This document shows, piece after piece, positions 1 to 6,452 of a stretch of DNA of 15,425 nt (positions within the stretch are counted from its first letter, which is position 1; each line of letters begins with the position of its first letter). The notes under the pieces were generated by a model that was not told the DNA's origin, did not search any database, and worked only from the letters and a program-made list of their open reading frames with translations. The stretch covers positions 1 through 15,425 of the forward strand of contig JBHEPQ010000122.1 in assembly GCA_046260215.1 (NCBI GenBank). Direction: 5' to 3'. The DNA is from Chromatocurvus sp046260215 (GTDB taxonomy: Bacteria > Pseudomonadota > Gammaproteobacteria > Pseudomonadales > Halieaceae). A program made the translations under genes and the position numbers.

Positions 1-1167
1 GCCCGCCACGGCGACGGCCGCGGTTGCGATCACCAGCATACTGACCATGAGTGGTCGCGGTGAGTCGGCCAACAGTTGCCCGACGGCACCCGTAATCAAG
101 GCCGACAGGCTCATCTGTATGAATCCAAGAAGCGATGACGCGGTGCCGGCGATCGTCGGGAAAGGCTTCAGGGCGATCGCCATCGCGTGCGGCAGCACAA
201 GTCCCAGCGCCAGGGCAAAGAACGTCATCGGCAGAGCCAGCGCCAGCACGCTCATCGGCAGCAGCACGGTTGCGATGAGCATCACGAGTGTGCTGATTAG
301 CGCTGTCACGCTGCCGAGGAACATGATGTGCTCCGACGTCAGGCGATTCGACAGGTTGGCGCTGAGACCGCTGCCGGCCATATAGCCAATCACGGAGGTC
401 AGAAATATCAGCCCGAAGTATTCTGTAGGAACACCGAGCATGTCGATGAACACGAAGCCGGAGGCAGCGAGGTAGGTCATCAGTCCGGAATACATCAGCG
501 CCCCTGCCAGACAGACGGCGACGAAGGATGGATGCCTGAGCAGCGTCAGGTAGTTTCCGGCAATGCGCCGCGGCAGGAGGCTCTGCGGGGCGGGTAAGGT
601 TTCAGGCAGGAAGCGCCACGTCAGACCCCCGATCACGACGCCATAGACCGCAAGAAAAAGGAAAATGCTGGGCCATGGCACGTAGCGCAGCATAATGCCG
701 CCGAGCCCCGGCGCAATCGCGGGAGCCAGCGCCATGAACATGGCGATCAGCGACAGCGCCCGCGCGGCACGGGTGGGACCAAAGACATCCCGGGTGATGG
801 TGCGGGCAAGCGTCGGACCGACACAGGCACCGATGCCCTGTACAAAGCGAAACAGGTTGAGCTGGGATACGCTGGTGGACAGTGCGCAGCCGACAGAAGC
901 AGCAATGAACAGCAGCGTTCCGGCGAGCAGCACCGGCCGTCGTCCGAAACGATCTGCCAGTGGGCCGCAGGCCAGGTGAAAAAGGGCGAAACCCCACAGG
1001 TAGGCGCTGATAGTCAGATGCATATGCGCGATATCGGTGTTGAAGGCGCGCTGCATGTCGGGCATTGCCGGCAGGTACATATCGATGCTGAGCGGCCCGA
1101 GGGCGACCAGTGCCGCAAGGAACAGCAGCATTCTCGTGGAGTCGTCGGGATGTGACTGGGTTGACAT
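1..1167 (-). CDS. Bcr/CflA-type MFS drug efflux transporter (3' end cut by window edge)
   Basis: Reads as an open frame of 389 codons from an ATG at 1167 to the left window edge with no stop, so the C-terminus is missing. The product is a multi-pass inner-membrane protein. After a short hydrophilic start, TM1 is followed by SIDMYLPAMPDM (residues 27-38), the typical Bcr/CflA motif. MFS motif A (GPLADRFGRR, 68-77) lies between TM2 and TM3, then RFVQGIGACVG (107-117) and ARTITRDVFG (121-130), also typical of this family. About 11 hydrophobic segments can be read; the family has 12 TMs in roughly 400 residues, so only about 10-20 residues should be missing. Known members are proton-driven exporters of drugs such as bicyclomycin, sulfonamides or chloramphenicol, or of small metabolites; the substrate here cannot be read. 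No clear Shine-Dalgarno precedes 1167; an ATG 12 codons downstream is the alternative start. It lies downstream of the Lrp-type gene on the same strand, 116 bp away, so co-transcription or local control by that regulator is plausible. Confidence 0.93.
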   Translation of the reverse strand, partial: MSTQSHPDDSTRMLLFLAALVALGPLSIDMYLPAMPDMQRAFNTDIAHMHLTISAYLWGFALFHLACGPLADRFGRRPVLLAGTLLFIAASVGCALSTSVSQLNLFRFVQGIGACVGPTLARTITRDVFGPTRAARALSLIAMFMALAPAIAPGLGGIMLRYVPWPSIFLFLAVYGVVIGGLTWRFLPETLPAPQSLLPRRIAGNYLTLLRHPSFVAVCLAGALMYSGLMTYLAASGFVFIDMLGVPTEYFGLIFLTSVIGYMAGSGLSANLSNRLTSEHIMFLGSVTALISTLVMLIATVLLPMSVLALALPMTFFALALGLVLPHAMAIALKPFPTIAGTASSLLGFIQMSLSALITGAVGQLLADSPRPLMVSMLVIATAAVAVAG

Positions 1168-1215
1168 GCGGCGGGATTTTACACGACTGAGAGGCAGAGG
1201 TGTGTTTGACGTCCT

Positions 1216-1257
1216 GCTTGCGTACAGAAGCCTTTAGCTTGCGTAAACAAGCCTTTA
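1216..1257. repeat. 21-bp tandem duplication (two copies) between lrp-type and MFS genes
   Basis: Two adjacent 21-bp units, 1216-1236 and 1237-1257, match at 19 of 21 positions (GCTTGCGTACAGAAGCCTTTA against GCTTGCGTAAACAAGCCTTTA, differing at two bases). The second copy contains a perfect 5-bp inverted repeat (GCTTG, 6-nt loop, CAAGC); in the first copy the same stem has one mismatch. On the leftward transcript this lies just past the stop of the Lrp-type gene. There is no T-run, so it is not a standard intrinsic terminator. No other copies were seen in the window. Confidence 0.85.
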
Positions 1258-1289
1258 GCGCAGGTTCAGACCTCAGCGCAGGTTCAGAC
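1258..1289. repeat. 18-bp-period direct repeat overlapping the lrp-type stop codon
   Basis: GCGCAGGTTCAGAC occurs perfectly at 1258-1271 and again at 1276-1289, a period of 18 bp, directly abutting the 21-bp duplication. The second copy contains the last codons and the TGA stop (1284-1286) of the leftward Lrp-type gene. The duplication has therefore placed a copy of the gene's extreme 3' end just downstream of itself. Confidence 0.85.
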
Positions 1290-1781
1290 GTCTACCAGGT
1301 GGTCCAGCGGCATGTCGGTGCGCTGGATAACCCGACGCAGCTCGAAGCTCGAATGTACGCCGGTGACACCGGGTATACGGGTCAGTCGTCCCAGCAGAAA
1401 ACGCTCATAGTGCTGCATGTCCGGTAACAACGCCTTGAGCAGGTAGTCGGCAGACTGGCCGGTGACCACAGAGCATTCGACCACTTCCGGATAGGTCGCG
1501 ATCTCTTCTTCGAAGGCGGCAAACCGGTCGGGAGTGTGACGATCCATACTGATGCTGATATGGGCGGTCAGCTTGAGCCCCAGAGCGCCCTGATCCAGCA
1601 GCGCGACACGGTCGCGGATGAGCCCGGAATCCTCCAGGCGCTTCAGGCGACGCGCACAGGGCGTGGACGACAGGCCGACGGCTTCGGCCAGGTCCAGATT
1701 GCTGATGCGACCGTTGCGCTGCACCTCCTGGAGTATGCGGCGGTCGGTGCGATCCAGCTTTGGCGTCGAGTCCTGAGTCAC
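1284..1781 (-). CDS. Lrp/AsnC-family transcriptional regulator
   Basis: A 165-residue protein, the usual Lrp size (E. coli Lrp is 164). The N-terminal winged helix-turn-helix (about 8-60) begins KLDRTDRRIL and contains ISNLDLAEAVGLSSTPCARRLKRLE, the classic AsnC-type helix-turn-helix ending in the R-RLKRLE recognition helix. The C-terminal RAM ligand-binding/oligomerisation domain (about 73-145) contains VVECSVVTGQSADYLLK and ends near SSFELRR. Members bind DNA as dimers to hexadecamers and respond to amino acids, often leucine, other branched-chain or aromatic ones. I chose GTG 1781 because it puts the family-typical KLD--DRRIL about 8 residues from the start, has a weak GGA upstream, and lies just downstream of a TATACT box (1812-1817). 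An in-frame GTG at 1820 would overlap or precede that box. The head-to-head position with leuA makes autoregulation and leuA control an attractive inference; the MFS gene downstream may also be a target. Confidence 0.9.
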   Translation of the reverse strand: MTQDSTPKLDRTDRRILQEVQRNGRISNLDLAEAVGLSSTPCARRLKRLEDSGLIRDRVALLDQGALGLKLTAHISISMDRHTPDRFAAFEEEIATYPEVVECSVVTGQSADYLLKALLPDMQHYERFLLGRLTRIPGVTGVHSSFELRRVIQRTDMPLDHLVDV

Positions 1782-1811
1782 TGGCGGTATTCCGGTGTGT
1801 CTGTCGGTATG

Positions 1812-1817
1812 AGTATA
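1812..1817 (-). promoter_or_regulatory. candidate -10 box for the Lrp-type gene
   Basis: On the minus strand this reads TATACT, 5 of 6 against the sigma-70 -10 consensus. Initiation about 7 nt downstream would leave a leader of about 24 nt before the GTG at 1781. The region 17 bp upstream reads CTTTTT and is a poor -35, so the promoter may be weak or need an activator. Confidence 0.3.
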
Positions 1818-1826
1818 CACGGCCTG

Positions 1827-1855
1827 TTTAGTAAAAAAAGGTTGTATTGACTAAA
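1827..1855. promoter_or_regulatory. TTTAGT/ACTAAA dyad in lrp-leuA divergent region
   Basis: A 6-bp perfect inverted repeat, TTTAGT at 1827-1832 and ACTAAA at 1850-1855, separated by 17 nt of A/T-rich sequence. It lies immediately upstream of the candidate -10 of the Lrp-type gene, where an autoregulatory site would be expected. Short A/T-rich dyads do arise by chance, so functional assignment is tentative. Confidence 0.25.
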
Positions 1856-1865
1856 AAACCACGTC

Positions 1866-1888
1866 TTATTGGTGTTAACAGCCAATAA
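1866..1888. promoter_or_regulatory. near-palindrome, candidate operator for the Lrp-type regulator
   Basis: TTATTGG (1866-1872) and CCAATAA (1882-1888) form a perfect 7-bp inverted repeat around a 9-nt centre that itself contains the palindrome TGTTAACA (1873-1880). It sits midway between the divergent Lrp-type and leuA genes, about 50 bp upstream of the leuA -10 box. That position suits an operator or activator site. Lrp/AsnC proteins generally bind A/T-rich imperfect dyads, and this fits that description; the assignment to the neighbouring regulator is inference. Confidence 0.4.
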
Positions 1889-1937
1889 ATTCCGATTCTG
1901 CTGGCAAATTTGCAGTCTTTCGCCCCGCTCCCTGAGT

Positions 1938-1943
1938 TATAAT
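1938..1943 (+). promoter_or_regulatory. leuA -10 box (TATAAT)
   Basis: A perfect sigma-70 -10 hexamer about 35 bp upstream of the leuA ATG. The predicted start near 1950 gives a leader of about 29 nt, too short for a leucine-codon attenuator. The -35 region is poor: TCTTTC at 16 bp or GTCTTT at 17 bp. This suggests that the promoter depends on an activator, which fits the upstream dyad and divergent regulator. Confidence 0.5.
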
Positions 1944-1978
1944 AACTATCTAAATTCAGGCAACAGGAAAAAAATCGC

Positions 1979-3652
1979 ATGGGCAGTTTCAACTACCGCA
2001 AGTATCCGCCGTTTCCGAAGGTAAGCCTGTCGGAGCGGCAGTGGCCCGATCGCCGTATCGAGCGCGCGCCCCGCTGGTGCAGCGTCGATCTGCGCGACGG
2101 CAACCAGGCGCTGATCGAACCCATGACCACGCAGCAGAAGTCGACGCTGTGGGACCAGCTGGTGAAGATCGGCTTCAAGGAGATCGAGGTGGGTTTCCCC
2201 TCGGCATCCAGCCATGACTACAATTTTGTGCGCGACCTGATTGACAACGACCGCATCCCCTCCGATGTCACCATTCAGGTACTGACGCCGGCGCGGGAAG
2301 ATCTGATCGAAAAGACGTTTGCTGCCCTCGAGGGCGCCCGGCGCGCCATCGTGCATGTCTATAACTCCACGTCGACCGTGCAGCGCGAGCGGGTGTTTGC
2401 GCTGGATCGGGACGGCATTGTCGATATCGCCCGGCGCGGCGCCACCCTGGTGCGTGACTGCGCGGCCCGATACCCGGATACGGAGTGGGTATTCGAATAT
2501 TCCCCCGAGAGCTTCACCGGTACCGAGCTGGATTTCGCGGTGCAGGTCTGCGATGCGGTGACGGACGTCTGGGAACCCACTCCGGAGCACCCCGTTATCA
2601 TCAATCTGCCGGCCACGGTGGAGATGAGTACACCGAATATCTATGCGGACCAGATCGAGTGGTTCTGCCGCCACGTAAGCCGGCGCGACAGCCTCCTGGT
2701 TTCCCTGCATACGCACAACGATCGCGGCTGCGCCGTGGCCGCGGCCGAGCTTGGCGTTCTCGCCGGTGCCGACCGGGTGGAAGGCACGCTGATGGGCAAC
2801 GGCGAGCGCACCGGTAACATGGACATCGTGACCATGGCGATGAATCTGTACAGCCAGGGAGTCGACCCCGGGCTGCAGCTCGGCCACATGGACGAAATCA
2901 TCCAGACCGTGCGCGACTGCACGCACCTGCCGGTGCACCCGCGACATCCCTATGCCGGGGAGCTGGTCTTCACCGCATTTTCCGGCAGTCACCAGGATGC
3001 CATCAAGAAGTGCCTGGCGCGGCGTGACGATGCCGAGCCCTGGCAGGTGGCCTATCTTCCTATCGACCCCGCGGATATAGGCCGCTCGTACCAGGAGGTG
3101 ATCCGCATCAACAGCCAGTCCGGCAAGGGCGGCATCGCCTACGTGCTGGAGCGTGACCACGGCTATGAGCTGCCCCGCTGGCTGCAGATTGACTTCAGCG
3201 CGGCAGTGCAGGCCCACGCCGAAGAGGCCGAAGGCGAGGTCGGCTCAGAGGCGATCCATGCCCTGTTCCGGGATACCTACCTCGACGTCCCCCAGGGCTG
3301 GGTGCTGGGCGACTACCAGGTCAGCCGCGCAGCCGCTGTCGATCACCTGCAGGTGGTGCTGGAGCGCGGCGGGCAGCGACACAGCCTGACCGGCAGCGGC
3401 AACGGCGTGATGGCTGCGTTTGTGGACGCCATGCAGCGGTTCACTGGCAGGCAGCTGGTGCTGGTGGAATACAGCGAGCACGCGTTGAGCAAAAGCGTCG
3501 ATGCGGAGGCCGTCTGCTACATTCAGCTGAACATCGACGGCGAGCGCTACTGTGGTGTCGGTGTGAGTCACGATATAGTGCAGGCTTCCCTGAACGGCAT
3601 TCTCTCCGCGATCAACCGCGCGGTAGGCCGTGACGCCGCTGCCGCAGCCTGA
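1979..3652 (+). CDS. leuA: 2-isopropylmalate synthase, long (Pseudomonas/actinobacterial) type
   Basis: Catalyses acetyl-CoA plus 2-oxoisovalerate to 2-isopropylmalate, the first committed step of leucine synthesis, in the cytoplasm. The 557 residues match the long IPMS type of Pseudomonas and Mycobacterium rather than the roughly 520-residue enterobacterial type. The TIM-barrel DRE-metallolyase domain (about 30-310) shows DLRDGNQAL (37-45, metal-ligand D40), SFTGTELDF (178-186), the metal-binding HTHNDRG (244-250) and GNGERTGN (273-280). The linker contains SGKGG (381-385). The C-terminal LeuA allosteric domain (about 425-550) contains GSGNGVMAAF and a final YIQLNIDGERYCGVGVS, the region where leucine feedback normally acts, so feedback inhibition is likely but not proven. 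ATG 1979 follows AGGA (1965-1968) at 10 nt, and the start matches relatives that begin with a tyrosine-rich KYPPFP segment. Its head-to-head Lrp-type neighbour is the likely local regulator. No leuB, leuC or leuD is adjacent. Confidence 0.97.
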   Translation: MGSFNYRKYPPFPKVSLSERQWPDRRIERAPRWCSVDLRDGNQALIEPMTTQQKSTLWDQLVKIGFKEIEVGFPSASSHDYNFVRDLIDNDRIPSDVTIQVLTPAREDLIEKTFAALEGARRAIVHVYNSTSTVQRERVFALDRDGIVDIARRGATLVRDCAARYPDTEWVFEYSPESFTGTELDFAVQVCDAVTDVWEPTPEHPVIINLPATVEMSTPNIYADQIEWFCRHVSRRDSLLVSLHTHNDRGCAVAAAELGVLAGADRVEGTLMGNGERTGNMDIVTMAMNLYSQGVDPGLQLGHMDEIIQTVRDCTHLPVHPRHPYAGELVFTAFSGSHQDAIKKCLARRDDAEPWQVAYLPIDPADIGRSYQEVIRINSQSGKGGIAYVLERDHGYELPRWLQIDFSAAVQAHAEEAEGEVGSEAIHALFRDTYLDVPQGWVLGDYQVSRAAAVDHLQVVLERGGQRHSLTGSGNGVMAAFVDAMQRFTGRQLVLVEYSEHALSKSVDAEAVCYIQLNIDGERYCGVGVSHDIVQASLNGILSAINRAVGRDAAAAA

Positions 3653-3700
3653 TTCCACCCGGGCGGACAGCGCCGACGTTCCAGACCCGGAGTACAACGC

Positions 3701-4141
3701 ATGCAAAGCGGTACCTTTCACCTGGCACTGCCGGTAGACGACCTCGAGGCTGCGGCGATTTTCTATGGCGATGTTCTCGGCTGCAGACGGGGGCGCGCCT
3801 CCCCGCGCTGGATCGACTACGATTTTGGCGGCCATCAGCTGGTGGTGCACCGGGTCGAGCGTGCAGACATGCCTTGCGTTGCCACCAACCCCGTGGACGA
3901 CGAGCAGGTGCCCGCGTCACACTTCGGCCTGGTGCTGCCCTGGGACGACTTTGACGCCCTGCTCGAGCGCCTGCAGTCCAGCGGCATCGACTACGCCATT
4001 GCGCCGCATACGCGTTTTGCCGACCGCCGGGGTGAACAGCGCACCTGCTTCGTGCGTGATCCCGCTGGCAATTACCTCGAGTTCAAGTGCTTTCGCCATC
4101 CGGAGATGCTGTTCGCCACCGACGGACTGGATTATCCCTGA
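3701..4141 (+). CDS. VOC-family (glyoxalase/dioxygenase-fold) protein
   Basis: A 146-residue protein with a paired beta-alpha-beta-beta-beta vicinal oxygen chelate layout. Half one begins FHLALPVDDLEAAAIFYGDVLGC (about 6-28) and leads into WIDYDFGGHQLVVH (37-50). Half two has HFGLVLPWDDFDALLERL (74-91) and ends with FVRDPAGNYLEFK (117-129). Candidate metal ligands are H7, H45 or H50, H74 and E127, in the spacing used by glyoxalase I and extradiol dioxygenase relatives, so it is probably a metalloenzyme. The FVRDPAGNYLEFK ending is typical of the family. The substrate cannot be assigned; such proteins include lyases, isomerases, dioxygenases and antibiotic-binding proteins. The ATG has GGAG about 10 nt upstream. 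It starts 48 bp after leuA on the same strand and is probably co-transcribed with it, although no link to leucine synthesis is evident. Confidence 0.88.
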   Translation: MQSGTFHLALPVDDLEAAAIFYGDVLGCRRGRASPRWIDYDFGGHQLVVHRVERADMPCVATNPVDDEQVPASHFGLVLPWDDFDALLERLQSSGIDYAIAPHTRFADRRGEQRTCFVRDPAGNYLEFKCFRHPEMLFATDGLDYP

Positions 4142-4155
4142 CGCCGGCCCGCGCC

Positions 4156-4995
4156 ATGCTGCAAGCTTTTCGCCCTGTCGTGTACTGCCTGCTGCTGGTT
4201 CTGCTGACCGGCTGCAGCAGCACCCGTTTTTTCTACAACCGCCTGGACTTCCTGATCCCCTGGTATCTCTCGGGCTATGTGGATCTGGAGCGCGGCCAGC
4301 GCCAGCTCCTGAAAGATCGTGTGGATGCCTTGCTTGGCTGGCATCGGCGCTCGGAACTGCCGCGTTACGCGGCGCTGCTCGCCCGCGCGGAGCAGTCACT
4401 GGACAGCCGCGTTACCCTCGAAGCGATAGAGACGCTGGCGCTGTCTGCAGAGCACAAGTGGCTGCGCCTGCGCGATCGGGCACTGGATGAGCTCATCGCG
4501 GTGGGTGAGGTGCTGAGTGACGATCAGGTGGCGGCTTTTATTGGCGCACTGCGCGAAAAACAGGAGGAATACGAGGAAAAGTATCTCGATCGTGATGACG
4601 ACACGTACCGTGAAGAGGCGTGTGAAAGTCTGATCGATAATCTGGAAGACTACCTCGGGCGCCTGGGACGCGACAGGCAGCGGGAAAGCTGTGCCATGCT
4701 CGAAGAACTGCGCCGGGCCGATGCCATCTGGCTGGCGGAGCGCCAGCGCTGGCTGGACTGGCTGCAGGGCATACTGCAGCGCCCGCCGGGTTGGCAGGAC
4801 GAGCTGCGCAGCCGCGTCACCGATTGGGACGACACTGTATCGCCGGCCTACCTCGCCATTTACGAGCACAATACGCAGCTTCTCTACGCTGCAGTGGCCG
4901 ACGCGGTGGACGGGCGCAGCGAGCGCCAGGACCGGCATCTGCGACGCAAGCTGGCCGGTCTGCGCGAGGATTTTACCAGGCTGTCAGCGCCCTGA
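4156..4995 (+). CDS. DUF6279-like lipoprotein
   Basis: A 279-residue protein with a lipoprotein signal peptide. FRP is followed by a hydrophobic stretch and the lipobox LLTGC (16-20), so C20 would be lipidated. With S at +2 and no aspartate there, sorting to the outer membrane is likely. The mature part begins with SSTRFFYNRLDFLIPWYLSGY and then VDLERGQ (about 21-48), which I recognise as the opening of the DUF6279 lipoprotein family, whose function is unknown. The rest is predicted almost wholly helical and strongly charged, with an acidic patch near 133-158 and a tryptophan-rich stretch near 192-214. I chose ATG 4156 over an in-frame ATG at 4087 because it places the signal peptide at the N-terminus and avoids overlap with the VOC gene. 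No clear Shine-Dalgarno is visible, so translation may couple to the VOC gene 14 bp upstream. Its 3' end overlaps argA, which is convergent, by 12 bp. Confidence 0.87.
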   Translation: MLQAFRPVVYCLLLVLLTGCSSTRFFYNRLDFLIPWYLSGYVDLERGQRQLLKDRVDALLGWHRRSELPRYAALLARAEQSLDSRVTLEAIETLALSAEHKWLRLRDRALDELIAVGEVLSDDQVAAFIGALREKQEEYEEKYLDRDDDTYREEACESLIDNLEDYLGRLGRDRQRESCAMLEELRRADAIWLAERQRWLDWLQGILQRPPGWQDELRSRVTDWDDTVSPAYLAIYEHNTQLLYAAVADAVDGRSERQDRHLRRKLAGLREDFTRLSAP

Positions 4996-6306
4996 CACAC
5001 CCCGCAGATCCTTGAAGAACACCTTGGAATTGCGCTGCAGGTTGTAAAGGTCGCGCCGCTGCTGCGGCAGGGCATCACGCGATGCCGCCTCAAAGCCCTG
5101 CTCAATGAACCAGTGGGCGGTCTGCGTGGTCAGGACGAATACCCGGTTCAGTCCAAGCCTTTTCGCCTCCTGCTCCAGCTCACCCAGCAGGCGCCGACCA
5201 CGGCTTTCGCCACGGTAATCGGGATCGGAAACAATACAGGCAATCTCGCCACAGTCATCCGGTGGACAGGGATAGAGCGCGGCGCAGGCGATGATGCGAC
5301 CGTCGCGCTCGAGCAGGCGAAAGCGCTCGATCTCGGCCTCCAGCATTTCCCGCGAGCGCTTCTGCAGAACGCCCTCTTCCTCCAGCGGCTGTATGAGTTC
5401 CAGAATGCCGCCGACATCGCTGATGCTTGCCCGGCGCGACTGCTCCCAGGGTCGACGGGTGATCAGCGTCCCGCTGCCGTCGTGGGTGAACAGCTCGCGC
5501 AGCAGGGCGCCATCCTCGCGATAGCTGATGATGTGGCAGCGCGGCACGCCCTGTCGGCAGGCGCGGGCGGCCGTGTCCGCGAGCGCCTTTTGCGCGGCAT
5601 CGGGCACAACGAGACCGGCCAGTTCGTCTACTGCGCACTGTCGCACCAGCTTGCCGGTGTCGCCATGCACGCCGGCGCCGGCACCGAACATGACCAGCTT
5701 CTCGGCACCGATGGCAACTGCCGTATGTACGGCGATATCCTCCAGCGCAAGATTGAACACTTCGCCGGTCGGTGAGTAGCCCAGGGGCGACAGAAGCACG
5801 AGGGACCCCGCGCCCAGCTGCTGACGTATGCCGTCGCTGTCGATGCTGCGCACGCGCCCGGTCAGGTGGTGGTCTACGCCGTCCAGAACACCGATGGGGC
5901 GACCGGTGACAAAATTGCCGGAGCAGATACGCAGGTCCGCGCCCTGCATGGGTGAATTCGGAAGCCCCATGGACAGCAGCGCTTCGATCTCCACGCGCAG
6001 GGCGCCCGCGGCATCGCGAACGCTGGCCATGGCTTCGCTGTCGCAGATGCGCAGGTCGCGGTGGAACTCGCTGCGGATCCCCGCGCGTTCCAGCCTGGAC
6101 TCGATCTGCGGACGGCTGCCGTGCACCAGCACCAGGTGCACGCCTAGACTGCTGAGCAGGGCGATATCATGAATCAGGCCCGCCAGCGCACCCTCGCTTG
6201 CGACCTCGCCGCCGATCATGAGCACGATGCGCCTGCCGCGGTGGGCGTTGATGTAGGGGGCGGTGTTGCGGAACCAGTCGAAGTCGCCGCTGCCTTGCTC
6301 GGTCAC
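4984..6306 (-). CDS. argA: amino-acid N-acetyltransferase (N-acetylglutamate synthase)
   Basis: Transfers acetyl from acetyl-CoA to L-glutamate, the first step of arginine synthesis; arginine is the usual feedback inhibitor. At 440 residues it matches classical bacterial ArgA (E. coli 443). The N-terminal amino-acid-kinase fold domain (about 20-265) shows LMIGGEVASEG (29-39), DIALLSSLGVHLVLVHGSRPQI (47-68) and GNFVTGRPIGV (130-140). The C-terminal GNAT domain (about 293-435) has the acetyl-CoA loop RGESRGRRLL (365-374) and the ArgA signature YNLQRNSKVFFKDL (421-434). I chose GTG 6306 because AGGGA lies about 7 nt upstream and it gives the family-typical length. The frame stays open to 6474, but those 56 extra residues look non-coding and would run into the divergent ATPase gene. 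It is divergent from the ATPase gene and convergent, with a 12-bp overlap, with the lipoprotein gene, so it is probably a single-gene transcript. I did not find a convincing arginine-repressor box. Confidence 0.96.
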   Translation of the reverse strand: MTEQGSGDFDWFRNTAPYINAHRGRRIVLMIGGEVASEGALAGLIHDIALLSSLGVHLVLVHGSRPQIESRLERAGIRSEFHRDLRICDSEAMASVRDAAGALRVEIEALLSMGLPNSPMQGADLRICSGNFVTGRPIGVLDGVDHHLTGRVRSIDSDGIRQQLGAGSLVLLSPLGYSPTGEVFNLALEDIAVHTAVAIGAEKLVMFGAGAGVHGDTGKLVRQCAVDELAGLVVPDAAQKALADTAARACRQGVPRCHIISYREDGALLRELFTHDGSGTLITRRPWEQSRRASISDVGGILELIQPLEEEGVLQKRSREMLEAEIERFRLLERDGRIIACAALYPCPPDDCGEIACIVSDPDYRGESRGRRLLGELEQEAKRLGLNRVFVLTTQTAHWFIEQGFEAASRDALPQQRRDLYNLQRNSKVFFKDLRGVSGR

Positions 6307-6452
6307 GTTTTTTCCCTGTAGTAGCGCGAGCGCCAAGGTTAACCAAAAGCGGCGCGGATTTCTTCTACCGCGGCTGCCCCGCCGCGCCGGTTGAACGCCG
6401 GGGCCTGTGGTAGCATGCAGATTGATAATTGCAACCCGTGCAGGATGACGCC
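6307..6452. promoter_or_regulatory. divergent intergenic region between argA and the ATPase gene
   Basis: These 146 bp must hold the promoters for argA (leftward) and the rightward ATPase-glnE run. Rightward candidates are an extended -10 TGGTAGCAT (6408-6416) and GATAAT (6424-6429); neither has a well-spaced strong -35, since TTGAAC at 6391-6396 is only 14 bp from the first. Leftward, TTGGTT and TACTAC with 17-bp spacing is weak. An AGGGA Shine-Dalgarno serves argA and AGGA (6442-6445) serves the ATPase gene. No strong terminator or clear operator was seen. Confidence 0.3.

Noticed and set aside
1237..1253. Intrinsic terminator after the Lrp-type gene
   Set aside because: The GCTTG/CAAGC stem is only 5 bp and is not followed by a U-run on the leftward transcript.
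1216..1289. Possible CRISPR-like or integron-like repeat array
   Set aside because: There are only two copies of each of two different units, directly abutting with no unique spacers and no cas or integrase genes nearby.
1946..3217. Long antisense open frame (423 codons) on the minus strand within leuA
   Set aside because: It is opposite a fully recognisable leuA and has no family motifs or ribosome site. Long antisense frames are expected in GC-rich genes with third-position bias.
1979..3652. Long-type leuA as a horizontally acquired actinobacterial gene
   Set aside because: Pseudomonas and other gammaproteobacteria natively carry this 550-560-residue type, and base composition matches the neighbours.
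6411..6433. TGCA-N10-TGCA element as an arginine-repressor box
   Set aside because: Only the outer TGCA blocks are symmetric; the inner bases do not pair and do not resemble known ARG box consensus sequences.
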